In this document: positions 1 to 6,610 of the stretch, piece by piece
Position numbering within the stretch: the stretch's first letter is position 1
Layout: every line of letters begins with the position of its first letter
Source: a bacterium
Lineage (GTDB): Bacteria; Margulisbacteria; Marinamargulisbacteria; SXXA01
Direction of reading: 5' to 3'
Assembly: GCA_018402095.1 (NCBI GenBank)
Contig: JAGYJO010000062.1
Coordinates: 1-7,965 of the forward strand
DNA length: 7,965 nucleotides
The notes under the pieces: generated by a model
What the model was told of the DNA's origin: nothing
Database searches by the model: none
What the model saw: only the letters and a program-made list of their open reading frames with translations
Position numbers and translations under genes: made by a program

Positions 1-167
1 TAAAAACCAAGAAGGCTGACGATTATTGCTGCAAAAAGGTGAAATCGCATGTGGGGCTCGGAAACCAATGCTAGCCGAAACCCATTGGCCGCATGGCCAA
101 AGGCGCGCAAAATAGCAGAAAGTGAATTACGCCGCTTCTGCGGCTGAATAGAGTCTGTGGGTATCAT
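1..167 (-). CDS. dgkA: Diacylglycerol/undecaprenol kinase, N-terminal part (cut by window start)
   Basis: Small integral-membrane lipid kinase of the prokaryotic DAGK family. Members phosphorylate diacylglycerol or undecaprenol in the inner membrane to recycle lipid and wall-carrier intermediates. Only the first 55 codons are visible. The ATG at 167-165 overlaps the ybeY stop as ATGA, so no separate Shine-Dalgarno site is needed and none is seen. Residues 1-17 are basic and soluble (QKRRNS). Residues 18-44 match the family opening: an A-F-x-x-A-x-x-G-F-R amphipathic helix, then S-E-P-H-M-R-F-H, where Glu37 falls at the conserved E-x-N-x-R-x-H position. The first hydrophobic helix (LFAAIIVSLLGF) follows and runs off the edge. 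The family usually has about 120 residues with three membrane helices, so more than half lies outside. The ybeY-dgkA order is known in Firmicutes and elsewhere, which supports the call. Whether the substrate is diacylglycerol or undecaprenol cannot be told. Confidence 0.85.
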   Translation of the reverse strand, partial: MIPTDSIQPQKRRNSLSAILRAFGHAANGFRLALVSEPHMRFHLFAAIIVSLLGF

Positions 168-625
168 GCTGGTGTGTGGAGTAGATCATAAATCTGATGT
201 TGTTTGGCGTCCATCTCTGACTGATCTTCGGGCGTTTGGTCGTCGTAACCAAGTAGGTGAAGAATGCCATGAATGATGACTATTTTGAGTTCTTTTTCGA
301 GGCTATGGCCTAAGCTTGATGCTTGGATGCTTGCTTGTTCTACAGAGATGTATAGGTCGCCTTCTAGGGGGCTTGTTTTAGCCACTTCTCCGCTATCTTC
401 TGATAAGTCGAAGGTGATGATGTCTGTTGGCCAGTCATGGTTTAAATAGGTTTTATTCATCTCGTGAATGCTGGCGTTGTCAAAAAAAGTAAATTCAAGA
501 GACGCATTCTCTATGGCGAGGTGTGCCAATACGGTTTCAATGAAAAGCTCTGGTGTAAAGGAAATCGTTGAAACGATATTGCAGTGAATATTATTTTTTA
601 CTTTTGGTTTGTTTGATGATGGCAT
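164..625 (-). CDS. ybeY: Endoribonuclease YbeY (rRNA maturation factor)
   Basis: YbeY is a single-domain, zinc-dependent endoribonuclease acting in 16S rRNA 3'-end maturation and ribosome quality control in the cytoplasm. The 153-residue product has the usual family length. The N-L-N-H-D-x-x-T-D-I-I-T-F-D type block is at about 60-73 and the G-D-L-Y-I-S strand at 89-94. The metal site is at 119-129, H-G-I-L-H-L-L-G-Y-D-D, with His119 and His123 as ligands. The third ligand position (129) is Asp, whereas Proteobacteria and Firmicutes usually have His (GYDH). As I recall, Bacteroidetes also carry Asp there, so this is probably a functional variant. The start at 625 is supported by a strong AGGAGG six bases upstream. 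Its 5' end overlaps the end of pgpH by 35 bases, and its stop overlaps the dgkA start. Confidence 0.95.
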   Translation of the reverse strand: MPSSNKPKVKNNIHCNIVSTISFTPELFIETVLAHLAIENASLEFTFFDNASIHEMNKTYLNHDWPTDIITFDLSEDSGEVAKTSPLEGDLYISVEQASIQASSLGHSLEKELKIVIIHGILHLLGYDDQTPEDQSEMDAKQHQIYDLLHTPA

Positions 626-2687
626 CTATTTCCTCCTGGTAATTCAGACGTGTGTGGTAAATACCGTGAAACATACGTAGGAATGTTGCTTTAATAATGT
701 CAATTTCACGCAAACTCAACGGACAATCGTCCATTTGATTGTCTTCGATTTTGTCATGAAATATTTTTTCTATCATGTGTTCAATTTTGGGGAGTGTGGG
801 TTTTTCCATAGAACGTACGGCGGCTTCCACAGAGTCTGCAAACATGACGACGCCGGCTTCTTTGAAGTGTGGTTTGGGTCCAGGGTAACGAAAGGCTTGT
901 TTTTCGCGTTCAGGGTCTTGGATATCTTCTAGTTTGATGGCTTTTTCAAAAAAGAAAGAGACCAAGCTTGTTCCATGATGTTCGGCTATAAAGTCTTTTA
1001 AAATACTGGGCAATTTGTATTTTTCGGCGAGTTCAAGCCCGTCGCGGGTGTGTGCCACGATGAGCATTTTGCTCATACGTGGATTGAGTGTGTCATGCGG
1101 ATTTTCACCGGAAAATTGGTTTTCTGTGAAAAAATGGGGACGCTTTATTTTGCCGATGTCGTGGTAATAGGCGCCTACCCTGCAGAGTATAGGGTTGGCA
1201 TGAATGGCTTCTGCTGCGGCTTCTGCGAGGTTGGCCACCATGAGCGAATGTTGGTATGTACCGGGTGCAGACATCATGAGTCGTTTGAGGAGCGGGCTAT
1301 TGAGGTTTGCTAGTTCCAACAATGTTTGTGGGGTCGTGATCTTAAATAAGGCTTCCAAATAGGGGATAATCGCCAAAACGGTCATCGCAGAGAGTATGCC
1401 TGAAAACAAACCGGATCCCATATTCGCGAGAAACCACCATGGGTCGGCAATCTCTTTGAGTAACCCATAGACCAAAATGAAGATCATATGGGCGCCCCCA
1501 ATGACATATCCAGCGAGCATAAGCTGTGAGCGTGAATGTCGTTTGTGGATAGAGAATGTGCTGACGCAACTACTACAAAAATAAAAAATAGTGAGATAAA
1601 TGTCTCCGAAATACATGAGACCTATGAGTAGTCCTAGTTGCGTGGAAATCATCAGTGCGATATTGGGACTGATCATTTGAGATAGAAGTAACGCAGCTAC
1701 AGGTAAAGGAATGAGAAATGAAGGGTTAAATAATTGGGGTAGAAAATCTGCTTTTTGAAACAAAAAAGAAGATACACTGATAATCAGTGTGATCATTGCA
1801 ATGAATAAAAGATATTTGGCATGCAAGGTTTTGGGACTAAAGATGACGAGGAATTGAATGAGAATCCATGCCAGTGAGGCACAGAGAATCCATATGCCTG
1901 CGTATTTGAAAAAATTTGTTTTTTGTCCGTGAAGTTTGAGTGCTTTGAGTGTTTCGATGTGGGTGTCTTGTATGATTTCGCCCTTATAGAGAATGGTTTC
2001 GCCTTCTTTGATGACGCTGAGAATGGGTTTGATATGGCGCATTTCACGTTCTTGGGCTTTTTGTGTCAGTAAATCATTTGGACTGAGGTTGGGTTTGATG
2101 AGAAATGCGACCAATTGTGAAATCAATGCTTCTGTTTGTGTATTAAGGTGCAAGGATTCGAGTTCATCGTGAACCCGTACCTGAATGTCTTTTTTGTCTA
2201 CGTCGCGAATACCATGTGCGAGCATTTTTTCTATGATTTCAGAGGTAAGGTTTTCCAAAACGTCTAGTGCTTTGATGTCTAGAGATTGGAGTTGTTTTCG
2301 TTCGTTTGGATTGAATTTGGATAAGATAGACATCTCTTTGAGTTGATTCGTTTGTTGGTAAATACGAATTTCTGTGAACAGAGAGATACTGTCAGCTTTA
2401 ATATCTTTGTTGATTTCTTCGTTGATTGTGTAGACTTTTTCGACCAAAGAGGCTCTTCGTTTACGTAGTGCAATGGTTTTTTCTTGGTCTTTGATGGTTT
2501 CAAATTCGAGGTAGCGCGGTGAGACGATCGTTAGTTCTGAGACCTCATTGGGAATCAGTCGAATATTGGTAGGCACGTAGGGCAAAAAAACAAAGGTAGC
2601 AATGATGGTGACGACAAAGAGGATAGCCGCCACTCGGAAATGTTTTTTGTAGTGACTAATGTTTTTCCACGTGAATCCAGTGTGCAT
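591..2687 (-). CDS. pgpH: 7TM-HD family membrane phosphodiesterase (PgpH/YqfF type)
   Basis: Polytopic membrane protein of the 7TMR-HDED/HD family. Characterised members such as Listeria PgpH hydrolyse cyclic di-AMP to pApA through a cytoplasmic HD domain. The 698 residues show the full architecture. An N-terminal membrane anchor spans about 19-37. A helical extracytoplasmic 7TMR-HDED region covers about 40-260, followed by a cluster of about seven hydrophobic segments at about 263-447. The linker T-T-P-Q-T-L-L-E-L-A-N is at 451-461. The HD domain starts near 478. Candidate metal ligands, all present, are His480, His509-Asp510 (YYHDIGK), His546, His570-His571 (EHHGT) and Asp618 (FADSVEA). The C-terminus is basic. 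The ATG at 2687 lies 32 bases inside miaA and has no clear Shine-Dalgarno site, so coupled translation is likely. The family and intact active site are clear. Cyclic di-AMP as substrate is inferred from relatives, and no cyclase is visible here. Confidence 0.93.
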   Translation of the reverse strand: MHTGFTWKNISHYKKHFRVAAILFVVTIIATFVFLPYVPTNIRLIPNEVSELTIVSPRYLEFETIKDQEKTIALRKRRASLVEKVYTINEEINKDIKADSISLFTEIRIYQQTNQLKEMSILSKFNPNERKQLQSLDIKALDVLENLTSEIIEKMLAHGIRDVDKKDIQVRVHDELESLHLNTQTEALISQLVAFLIKPNLSPNDLLTQKAQEREMRHIKPILSVIKEGETILYKGEIIQDTHIETLKALKLHGQKTNFFKYAGIWILCASLAWILIQFLVIFSPKTLHAKYLLFIAMITLIISVSSFLFQKADFLPQLFNPSFLIPLPVAALLLSQMISPNIALMISTQLGLLIGLMYFGDIYLTIFYFCSSCVSTFSIHKRHSRSQLMLAGYVIGGAHMIFILVYGLLKEIADPWWFLANMGSGLFSGILSAMTVLAIIPYLEALFKITTPQTLLELANLNSPLLKRLMMSAPGTYQHSLMVANLAEAAAEAIHANPILCRVGAYYHDIGKIKRPHFFTENQFSGENPHDTLNPRMSKMLIVAHTRDGLELAEKYKLPSILKDFIAEHHGTSLVSFFFEKAIKLEDIQDPEREKQAFRYPGPKPHFKEAGVVMFADSVEAAVRSMEKPTLPKIEHMIEKIFHDKIEDNQMDDCPLSLREIDIIKATFLRMFHGIYHTRLNYQEEIDAIIKQTKSKK
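632..637 (-). promoter_or_regulatory. Shine-Dalgarno site of ybeY
   Basis: A perfect AGGAGG on the minus strand, six bases before the ATG at 625, lies inside the 3' end of pgpH. It is the strongest ribosome-binding site of this operon and fixes the ybeY start. miaA, pgpH and dgkA lack a comparable site, so ybeY can probably initiate independently of translation of the long membrane protein upstream. Confidence 0.85.
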
Positions 2688-3561
2688 GAGTGTACCGTTT
2701 AAACCATGTCATTTGTCGTTTTGCAAACTGACGGGTTTTGATTTGAATGGTTTCGATGCATTTTTCCCGTGATAAATATCCTTCCAAATGGTGGACGATT
2801 TCACGATAGCCAAGTGCTTTGAAGGCAGGTGCCGTTTCGGGGATTCCTGCTTTTTGTATGTTTTGAACTTCGTCTATCCATCCAGCGTTTATCATGTCAT
2901 GTGTTCGGCTATAAATGGCGGTTGTGAGATCTTCCCAGTTCCCAGATAAGCCTATGCAACAGGTGTCTTGTCTGAGTGTGGTCGTAATGGGTCTTGCCAT
3001 GGAGGGTAAAACGCCGCTTTCGAGTATGGCCAATCCACGTAAAATCCGTGCTGGGTTTTGGGCGTCAATTCTAGCGGCATATACGGGATCTTTTTGTTGT
3101 AACTCATCGTAAAGGTGTGCTTTTCCTTCTTTTTTGAGTCGGTCTTGTAGGGCGTCTCGAATGGCTTGGTCACCATCCTCTTCGAGAAAGTCAAAATTGT
3201 AGAGCCATGCGTGGCAATATAGGCCTGTTCCCCCACAGATGATGATGGGCTTGGTTGTGTTGTTTATGATTTTCTGAGTGGCATCTGAGAAAGATTTGAC
3301 GGTGTATTGCTCGGTGGGTGCGCAGATATCGATGAGATGGTGTGGGATGTTTTGGCGGTGCTGCAAGGGTAGTTTTGCTGTGCCAATATCAAAACCTTTG
3401 TAAACTTGAAACGCATCGGCAGAGATGATTTCTGCATTGTATTTTTCAGCCAATGTTAGTGCTAGACTGGATTTCCCCACAGCTGTAGGTCCAAAAATCA
3501 TGATGATTCGGATGCCTTGATCCAAGGCCGTTGCAACGGTAGTGATTGCGTTGGTAATCAT
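2656..3561 (-). CDS. miaA: tRNA dimethylallyltransferase
   Basis: Transfers the dimethylallyl group from DMAPP to N6 of A37 in tRNAs that read UNN codons, the first step of (ms2)i6A formation. The 301 residues are the usual length. The P-loop G-P-T-A-V-G-K-S is at 24-31. The catalytic block D-A-F-Q-V-Y is at 49-54; Asp49 is the general base, but the usual D-S-x-Q-x-Y serine is Ala50. G-T-A-K is at 60-63, I-P-H-H-L-I-D at 72-78, G-G-T-G-L-Y at 110-115, and the C-terminal T-R-Q-F-A-K-R-Q-M-T-W-F motif at 276-287. The ATG at 3561 gives about 20 residues before the core, longer than typical, and no Shine-Dalgarno site precedes it. The ATG at codon 21 is close to the P-loop and is a possible alternative. 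It is the first gene of the minus-strand operon, and its 3' end overlaps pgpH. Confidence 0.95.
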   Translation of the reverse strand: MITNAITTVATALDQGIRIIMIFGPTAVGKSSLALTLAEKYNAEIISADAFQVYKGFDIGTAKLPLQHRQNIPHHLIDICAPTEQYTVKSFSDATQKIINNTTKPIIICGGTGLYCHAWLYNFDFLEEDGDQAIRDALQDRLKKEGKAHLYDELQQKDPVYAARIDAQNPARILRGLAILESGVLPSMARPITTTLRQDTCCIGLSGNWEDLTTAIYSRTHDMINAGWIDEVQNIQKAGIPETAPAFKALGYREIVHHLEGYLSREKCIETIQIKTRQFAKRQMTWFKRYTHAHWIHVEKH

Positions 3562-3567
3562 GATTCT

Positions 3568-3597
3568 AGTTTACGGGGTGAGCTTCTAGAGCGGCAA
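3568..3597 (-). promoter_or_regulatory. Weak candidate sigma70 promoter for the miaA-pgpH-ybeY-dgkA operon
   Basis: Reading the minus strand, TTGCCG at 3597-3592 and TAAACT at 3573-3568 are separated by 18 bases, each matching four of six consensus positions. Transcription would begin within a few bases of the annotated miaA ATG, giving almost no leader. That fits better if miaA actually starts at a later codon. This is pattern matching only. Confidence 0.25.
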
Positions 3598-3651
3598 GGG
3601 ATCTGTTAATGATTGTGTCGTTGATTGCTGGGGAGGGCTTACCCTTTTTAC

Positions 3652-3680
3652 TTGTCGTGGGACCTAGTGTCTTATAGAAT
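3652..3680 (+). promoter_or_regulatory. Candidate sigma70 promoter for gshA
   Basis: TTGTCG (3652-3657, four of six) and TAGAAT (3675-3680, five of six) are separated by the ideal 17 bases. The predicted start of transcription is about 3686-3689, only a few bases before the gshA ATG at 3691. If it is used, the gshA message would be leaderless or nearly so, consistent with the missing Shine-Dalgarno site. Confidence 0.4.
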
Positions 3681-3690
3681 CCACCTCCTA

Positions 3691-4935
3691 ATGCAAGATT
3701 TTTTTAAACAACAGGTGCTTCCCAAATTGCCGGCAATACAGGCGTGGATCAATGCAAAAAAAGACGTTATAAAAGCGCCATTTTATTCTTCTGTGGATTT
3801 GCGGTATTCAGGATTTAAAATAGCAGGTGTGGATACGAATCTTTTTCCTGCAGGGTTTAACAATATTGATCCCACTGATTACCCTGTTTTTGTACAATCC
3901 TTACGCGACCGTCTGTTGGCGACAGTGCCTGGGTGTCGACGTGTGCTGTTGATCACAGAAGAGCATACCCGAAATCCGTGGTATTTGGATAATGTTCACG
4001 TATTGTCTACACAGCTTCAATCTGCTGGTTTTGATGTGCGTATGGCTACTTTTTTGAATGACGATCCTGAATTTTGTAAAGAGTCCAACCATCTTGTGTT
4101 AACGTCAGCGTCTGGCGCTCCTGTTCGTTTGGAGTGCTTGCATTATGTTGTCTCTGAGTTGGCTTCGGGTGTGTACACCGCAGATGCTGTGTTATTGAAT
4201 AATGACTTGTCTGTGGGGATGCCTGCCATTTTGTCTCGTATTTCATCGCCTGTACTTACACCAGCAAAAGCGGGTTGGCATGCCAGAGGCAAGTCTCAAC
4301 ATTTTTCTTTTGCAAATGCGTTGATCCGTGACATGTGTGCCGATATTGGATTAGATCCTTGGCTTTTTTCTGCGTATTTTGCATCTGTTTCCGATGTTAG
4401 CATTCATGAAGATGGTGACAGAAAACGGGTCTCTGAAGCGGCGGAAGTATTGTTTGCCAGAATTGCTGAGAAATATAAGGAATATGGTATTTCAGACAAA
4501 CCGTTTGTGTTTATGAAGTCTGACTCTGGTACCTATGGTATGGGGATTCATGTGTTGGAATCACCGTCTGAAATACAAGATATTAACCGTAAAGTTAGAA
4601 ATAAATTACACAAAGGAAAACATTCCCAAGTGATAGGCCGATACCTTTTGCAAGAGGGTGTTCCCAGTATCGTTCGCCATCAAGGCCATATGGCGGAACC
4701 TTGTTTTTATCACGTTGGATCTACATTGGTGGGTGGTTTTTTGCGTGTTCATACAGATCGTAGCGCTCGGGAAAATTTGAATGCGGCTGGAATGGTTTTT
4801 TCTCCGATAGGCGTTGCTTCCGATACGTCTAAATCCTTTGTTGAGGGCTATACATCTGGAGAAGACGTTGCTCTTTTTTCTGCAATGAGTCAATTGGCCG
4901 CGCTTGCCGCAGGCCAAGAGTTAGAGTGGCTCTAA
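3691..4935 (+). CDS. gshA: Glutamate-cysteine ligase (Acidithiobacillus-type GshA)
   Basis: Catalyses ATP-dependent joining of glutamate and cysteine to gamma-glutamylcysteine, the first step of glutathione synthesis in the cytoplasm. With the ATG at 3691 the product has 414 residues, near the family size. The match to the Acidithiobacillus-type ligase is extensive, recalled not searched. Numbering from this ATG: A-P-F-Y-S-S-V-D-L-R at 29-38, V-D-T-N-L-F-P-A-G-F-N-N at 47-58, E-E-H-T-R-N at 90-95, L-L-N-N-D-L-S at 168-174, G-W-H-A-R-G-K-S at 195-202, D-P-W-L at 222-225, the ATP-grasp-like K-S-D-S-G-T-Y-G-M-G at 276-285, Q-E-G-V at 321-324, and G-G-F-L-R-V-H-T at 348-355. The frame is open upstream to a TTG at 3625, but the extra 22 residues resemble nothing in the family. 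No Shine-Dalgarno site precedes 3691. No gshB is visible; the next gene downstream is a pseudogene. Confidence 0.92.
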   Translation: MQDFFKQQVLPKLPAIQAWINAKKDVIKAPFYSSVDLRYSGFKIAGVDTNLFPAGFNNIDPTDYPVFVQSLRDRLLATVPGCRRVLLITEEHTRNPWYLDNVHVLSTQLQSAGFDVRMATFLNDDPEFCKESNHLVLTSASGAPVRLECLHYVVSELASGVYTADAVLLNNDLSVGMPAILSRISSPVLTPAKAGWHARGKSQHFSFANALIRDMCADIGLDPWLFSAYFASVSDVSIHEDGDRKRVSEAAEVLFARIAEKYKEYGISDKPFVFMKSDSGTYGMGIHVLESPSEIQDINRKVRNKLHKGKHSQVIGRYLLQEGVPSIVRHQGHMAEPCFYHVGSTLVGGFLRVHTDRSARENLNAAGMVFSPIGVASDTSKSFVEGYTSGEDVALFSAMSQLAALAAGQELEWL

Positions 4936-4943
4936 ACCTGTCT

Positions 4944-4950
4944 AGGGGGG
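4944..4950 (+). promoter_or_regulatory. Ribosome-binding site of the broken methyltransferase gene
   Basis: AGGGGGG lies six bases before the ATG at 4957, just after the gshA stop. It shows that the decayed gene still carries an initiation signal and was part of a gshA operon. The ATG at 4957 is preferred to the TTG directly before it. Confidence 0.6.
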
Positions 4951-4956
4951 CATTTG

Positions 4957-6610
4957 ATGGATGCAAGGCAGCTGCGTATGCGGACATATCCTAGTCGTAG
5001 TCTGGTGTCGGATCGTGCGTGGGAACAGGGCTTGGGTACGTTTTTTTATGACGGGGTTCCCTTTTCTTTTTCGACAGGAACGGCGTTTGCGACGGCTATT
5101 TCTCAGTTTATACATGCGTTGTATGCAGACAAAGAAACGCTTTATATCGAAGAGTTGGGTGCCGGCCTAGGGCTGCTCTCCGTACATCTTTTGCAGGCGT
5201 TGGAAACATCGTCCCCAATGTTGTTTCAGAAGACAAAGCTACCGAGTTTTCGCATACGATGGCGGCTGAGTTGCTGAATACAGGTGTTTTGAGGGCGGTT
5301 TGGATCAGCCAACCGTGGGGCAAGAAGATTGTCGTAAACGTCTATCGTCGACTGATATTATTTTGATGAATTATGTTTTGATGCCATTCCTAGGCGGTCA
5401 AATTGTGTTATCGTAAGGGGTGGTGGGAACGTAATAACCCTAACTGTGCCCGAAAAATACTTTGGGATGGTCGTTTTTTCCACCTCACCGTATTGGCATC
5501 ATCGCTTTTTACCTTTGGATCTGTCTGTAGATACGACTGATTATCTTTTCGCCATGGCAGTGTGGTCGGAGGTTGCTGGTGACGAAACGCTGATTCCGTT
5601 GTCCTGGGAGGGGACTTCAGTGATGGGGATAAAAGATTTTACAAGAGTAAGCTTCGAGATGGCTGAGGATGCGGTTATTCGTCTGAACCACTCGGGTTGT
5701 TCGCTATTTTGGATGGTCTTTGGGATGCTTTATCGGAGACTGGCAGTTTGCTGATCTATGATGTTGGTGGGATTTGTCTAAGGCCCTGAGTGGGATGATC
5801 TACAAGTATATTATGGATTGACTGTTTGCTCGATGGCACCTTCTCGCTTATTCAAAATGGGCGACAAATCGGGGTGTTTTTTTTCGTTATACGGGACATC
5901 CTTCGGGAAATAGTCAGATTCTTTTGTTGTCCCATACGCCTGTTTCAGATGAAGAATGGTCTATTTTATCAGATGTGTGTGCTCAGTATTCTTATGCCGC
6001 GTATGCGAAAATTTTAGCGGATATTGATCACAATCCGAGGTCTTTTTTTGAGAATTTATCGGAATTTCGTCATTGTGGTGATGTGGCAGTTGCATTGGGA
6101 ATTCGTGAGGGTATGGCTGCAGACTATACGGTGCTCATACACGCTGCGCAACGGTGCTATCGAGAAGGTCTTTATCAGCAGTCTCAGTGGTTTTTGGGCT
6201 TGGCTTTGAGGGATTATGGGGCTGTTGCTGTGAATGGCTGGCTTTTGCAAGGAAAAGTGTGTAAGGCTTTATCGGATTGGGATGGGGCGATGTCGGCCTT
6301 TTTGAAGGGGTATGCTATTGCGCCTCACGATGAACTTCTCTTGTACGAGTTGGGCGTGTTGTCACTCAAACGTAAGGCCTATGACGATTACATAGCGTAT
6401 GCGAAATTGTATTTGCGTTATCGTTGCAAGCTTCCAGATGTTTGGGAGACGGTGATCACTATTTTGGTCTGTATGTCGATGCGCAAACAGCAAGCTGATG
6501 TGGTTTTAGCTTGTGATGAGATTATGCAACTGGCGGTAGCGTATCCGGGCATGATATCTGAGGCTGTTTTGGCAAAACTAGCTACCTTGAAGGATCTCAA
6601 GGTAGCTTAG
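4957..6610 (+). pseudogene. Broken SAM-dependent methyltransferase (MidA-like) with C-terminal TPR-like region
   Basis: Reconstructed gene of about 552 codons, interrupted by five -1 frame changes (near 5203, 5294, 5380, 5694, 5771) and an in-frame TGA at 5819-5821. Frame runs join in register at motif boundaries. Segment 1 has Y-I-E-E-L-G-A-G-L-G-L-L-S, a class I SAM-binding motif. Segment 2 has N-V-V-S-E-D-K-A-T-E-F. Segment 3 ends S-T-D-I-I-L-M-N-Y-V-L and segment 4 resumes D-A-I-P, together resembling the N-E-x-L-D-A-L-P block of MidA/DUF185 methyltransferases. Segment 5 has T-G-S-L-L-I-Y-D-V-G. Segment 6 continues D-L-S-K-A-L-S-G-M-I-Y and, past the TGA, runs open to the stop at 6610. 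Its last ~150 residues look like two or three TPR helix pairs (for example G-K-V-C-K-A-L-S-D-W-D-G-A). MidA-type enzymes methylate arginine in a respiratory-complex subunit, but this substrate is unknown. The first 82 codons and the 5824-6610 part could still make fragments. Family is moderately sure; inactivation is well supported. Confidence 0.82.

Larger units (their letters stand above)
3562..3690. other. Divergent intergenic region between miaA and gshA
   Basis: A 129-base region separating the two transcription directions. It contains both candidate promoters. It also has GGGGAGGG at 3630-3637 and CCACCTCCTA at 3681-3690, whose GGAGG and CCTCC cores are complementary and could pair across about 45 bases. 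A short AGGG-CTTA-CCCT hairpin followed by T5 lies at 3634-3649. No RNA gene or recognised operator was seen. Confidence 0.55.

Noticed and set aside
735..1313. Plus-strand ORFs inside pgpH (735-932 and 1050-1313)
   Set aside because: They are opposite-strand shadows of a strongly conserved 7TM-HD gene, with no ribosome-binding sites or recognisable domains.
3630..3649. Rho-independent terminator or attenuator before gshA
   Set aside because: AGGG-CTTA-CCCT with T5 looks terminator-like, but it has only four firm pairs and the rest are G-T wobbles. It also lies upstream of the best gshA promoter.
3625..3690. N-terminal 22-residue extension of GshA from TTG at 3625
   Set aside because: It has no ribosome-binding site and no family similarity, and it would overlap the best promoter. 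The ATG at 3691 gives the expected length.
5446..5754. Separate small gene starting with GTG at 5446
   Set aside because: The frame is open upstream to 5380, where D-A-I-P completes the N-Y-V-L motif of the preceding segment. It is an internal piece of the pseudogene.
5203..5773. Programmed frameshifting or transcriptional slippage that would rescue the gene
   Set aside because: Five separate shifts at runs of only two or three G bases, with no slippery heptamer or pseudoknot obvious, plus an in-frame TGA, make rescue implausible.
5819..5821. TGA read as tryptophan (recoded genetic code)
   Set aside because: ybeY ends in TGA, and the intact genes use TGG for conserved tryptophans (for example in the TpiA E-P-V-W motif). 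There is no sign of code change.
5924..6610. Separate intact gene for a 228-residue TPR protein
   Set aside because: The same frame continues upstream to the TGA at 5819 and, before that, joins methyltransferase-like sequence. No Shine-Dalgarno site supports the TTG at 5924. It is better read as the 3' part of one broken gene, although a fragment could be expressed.
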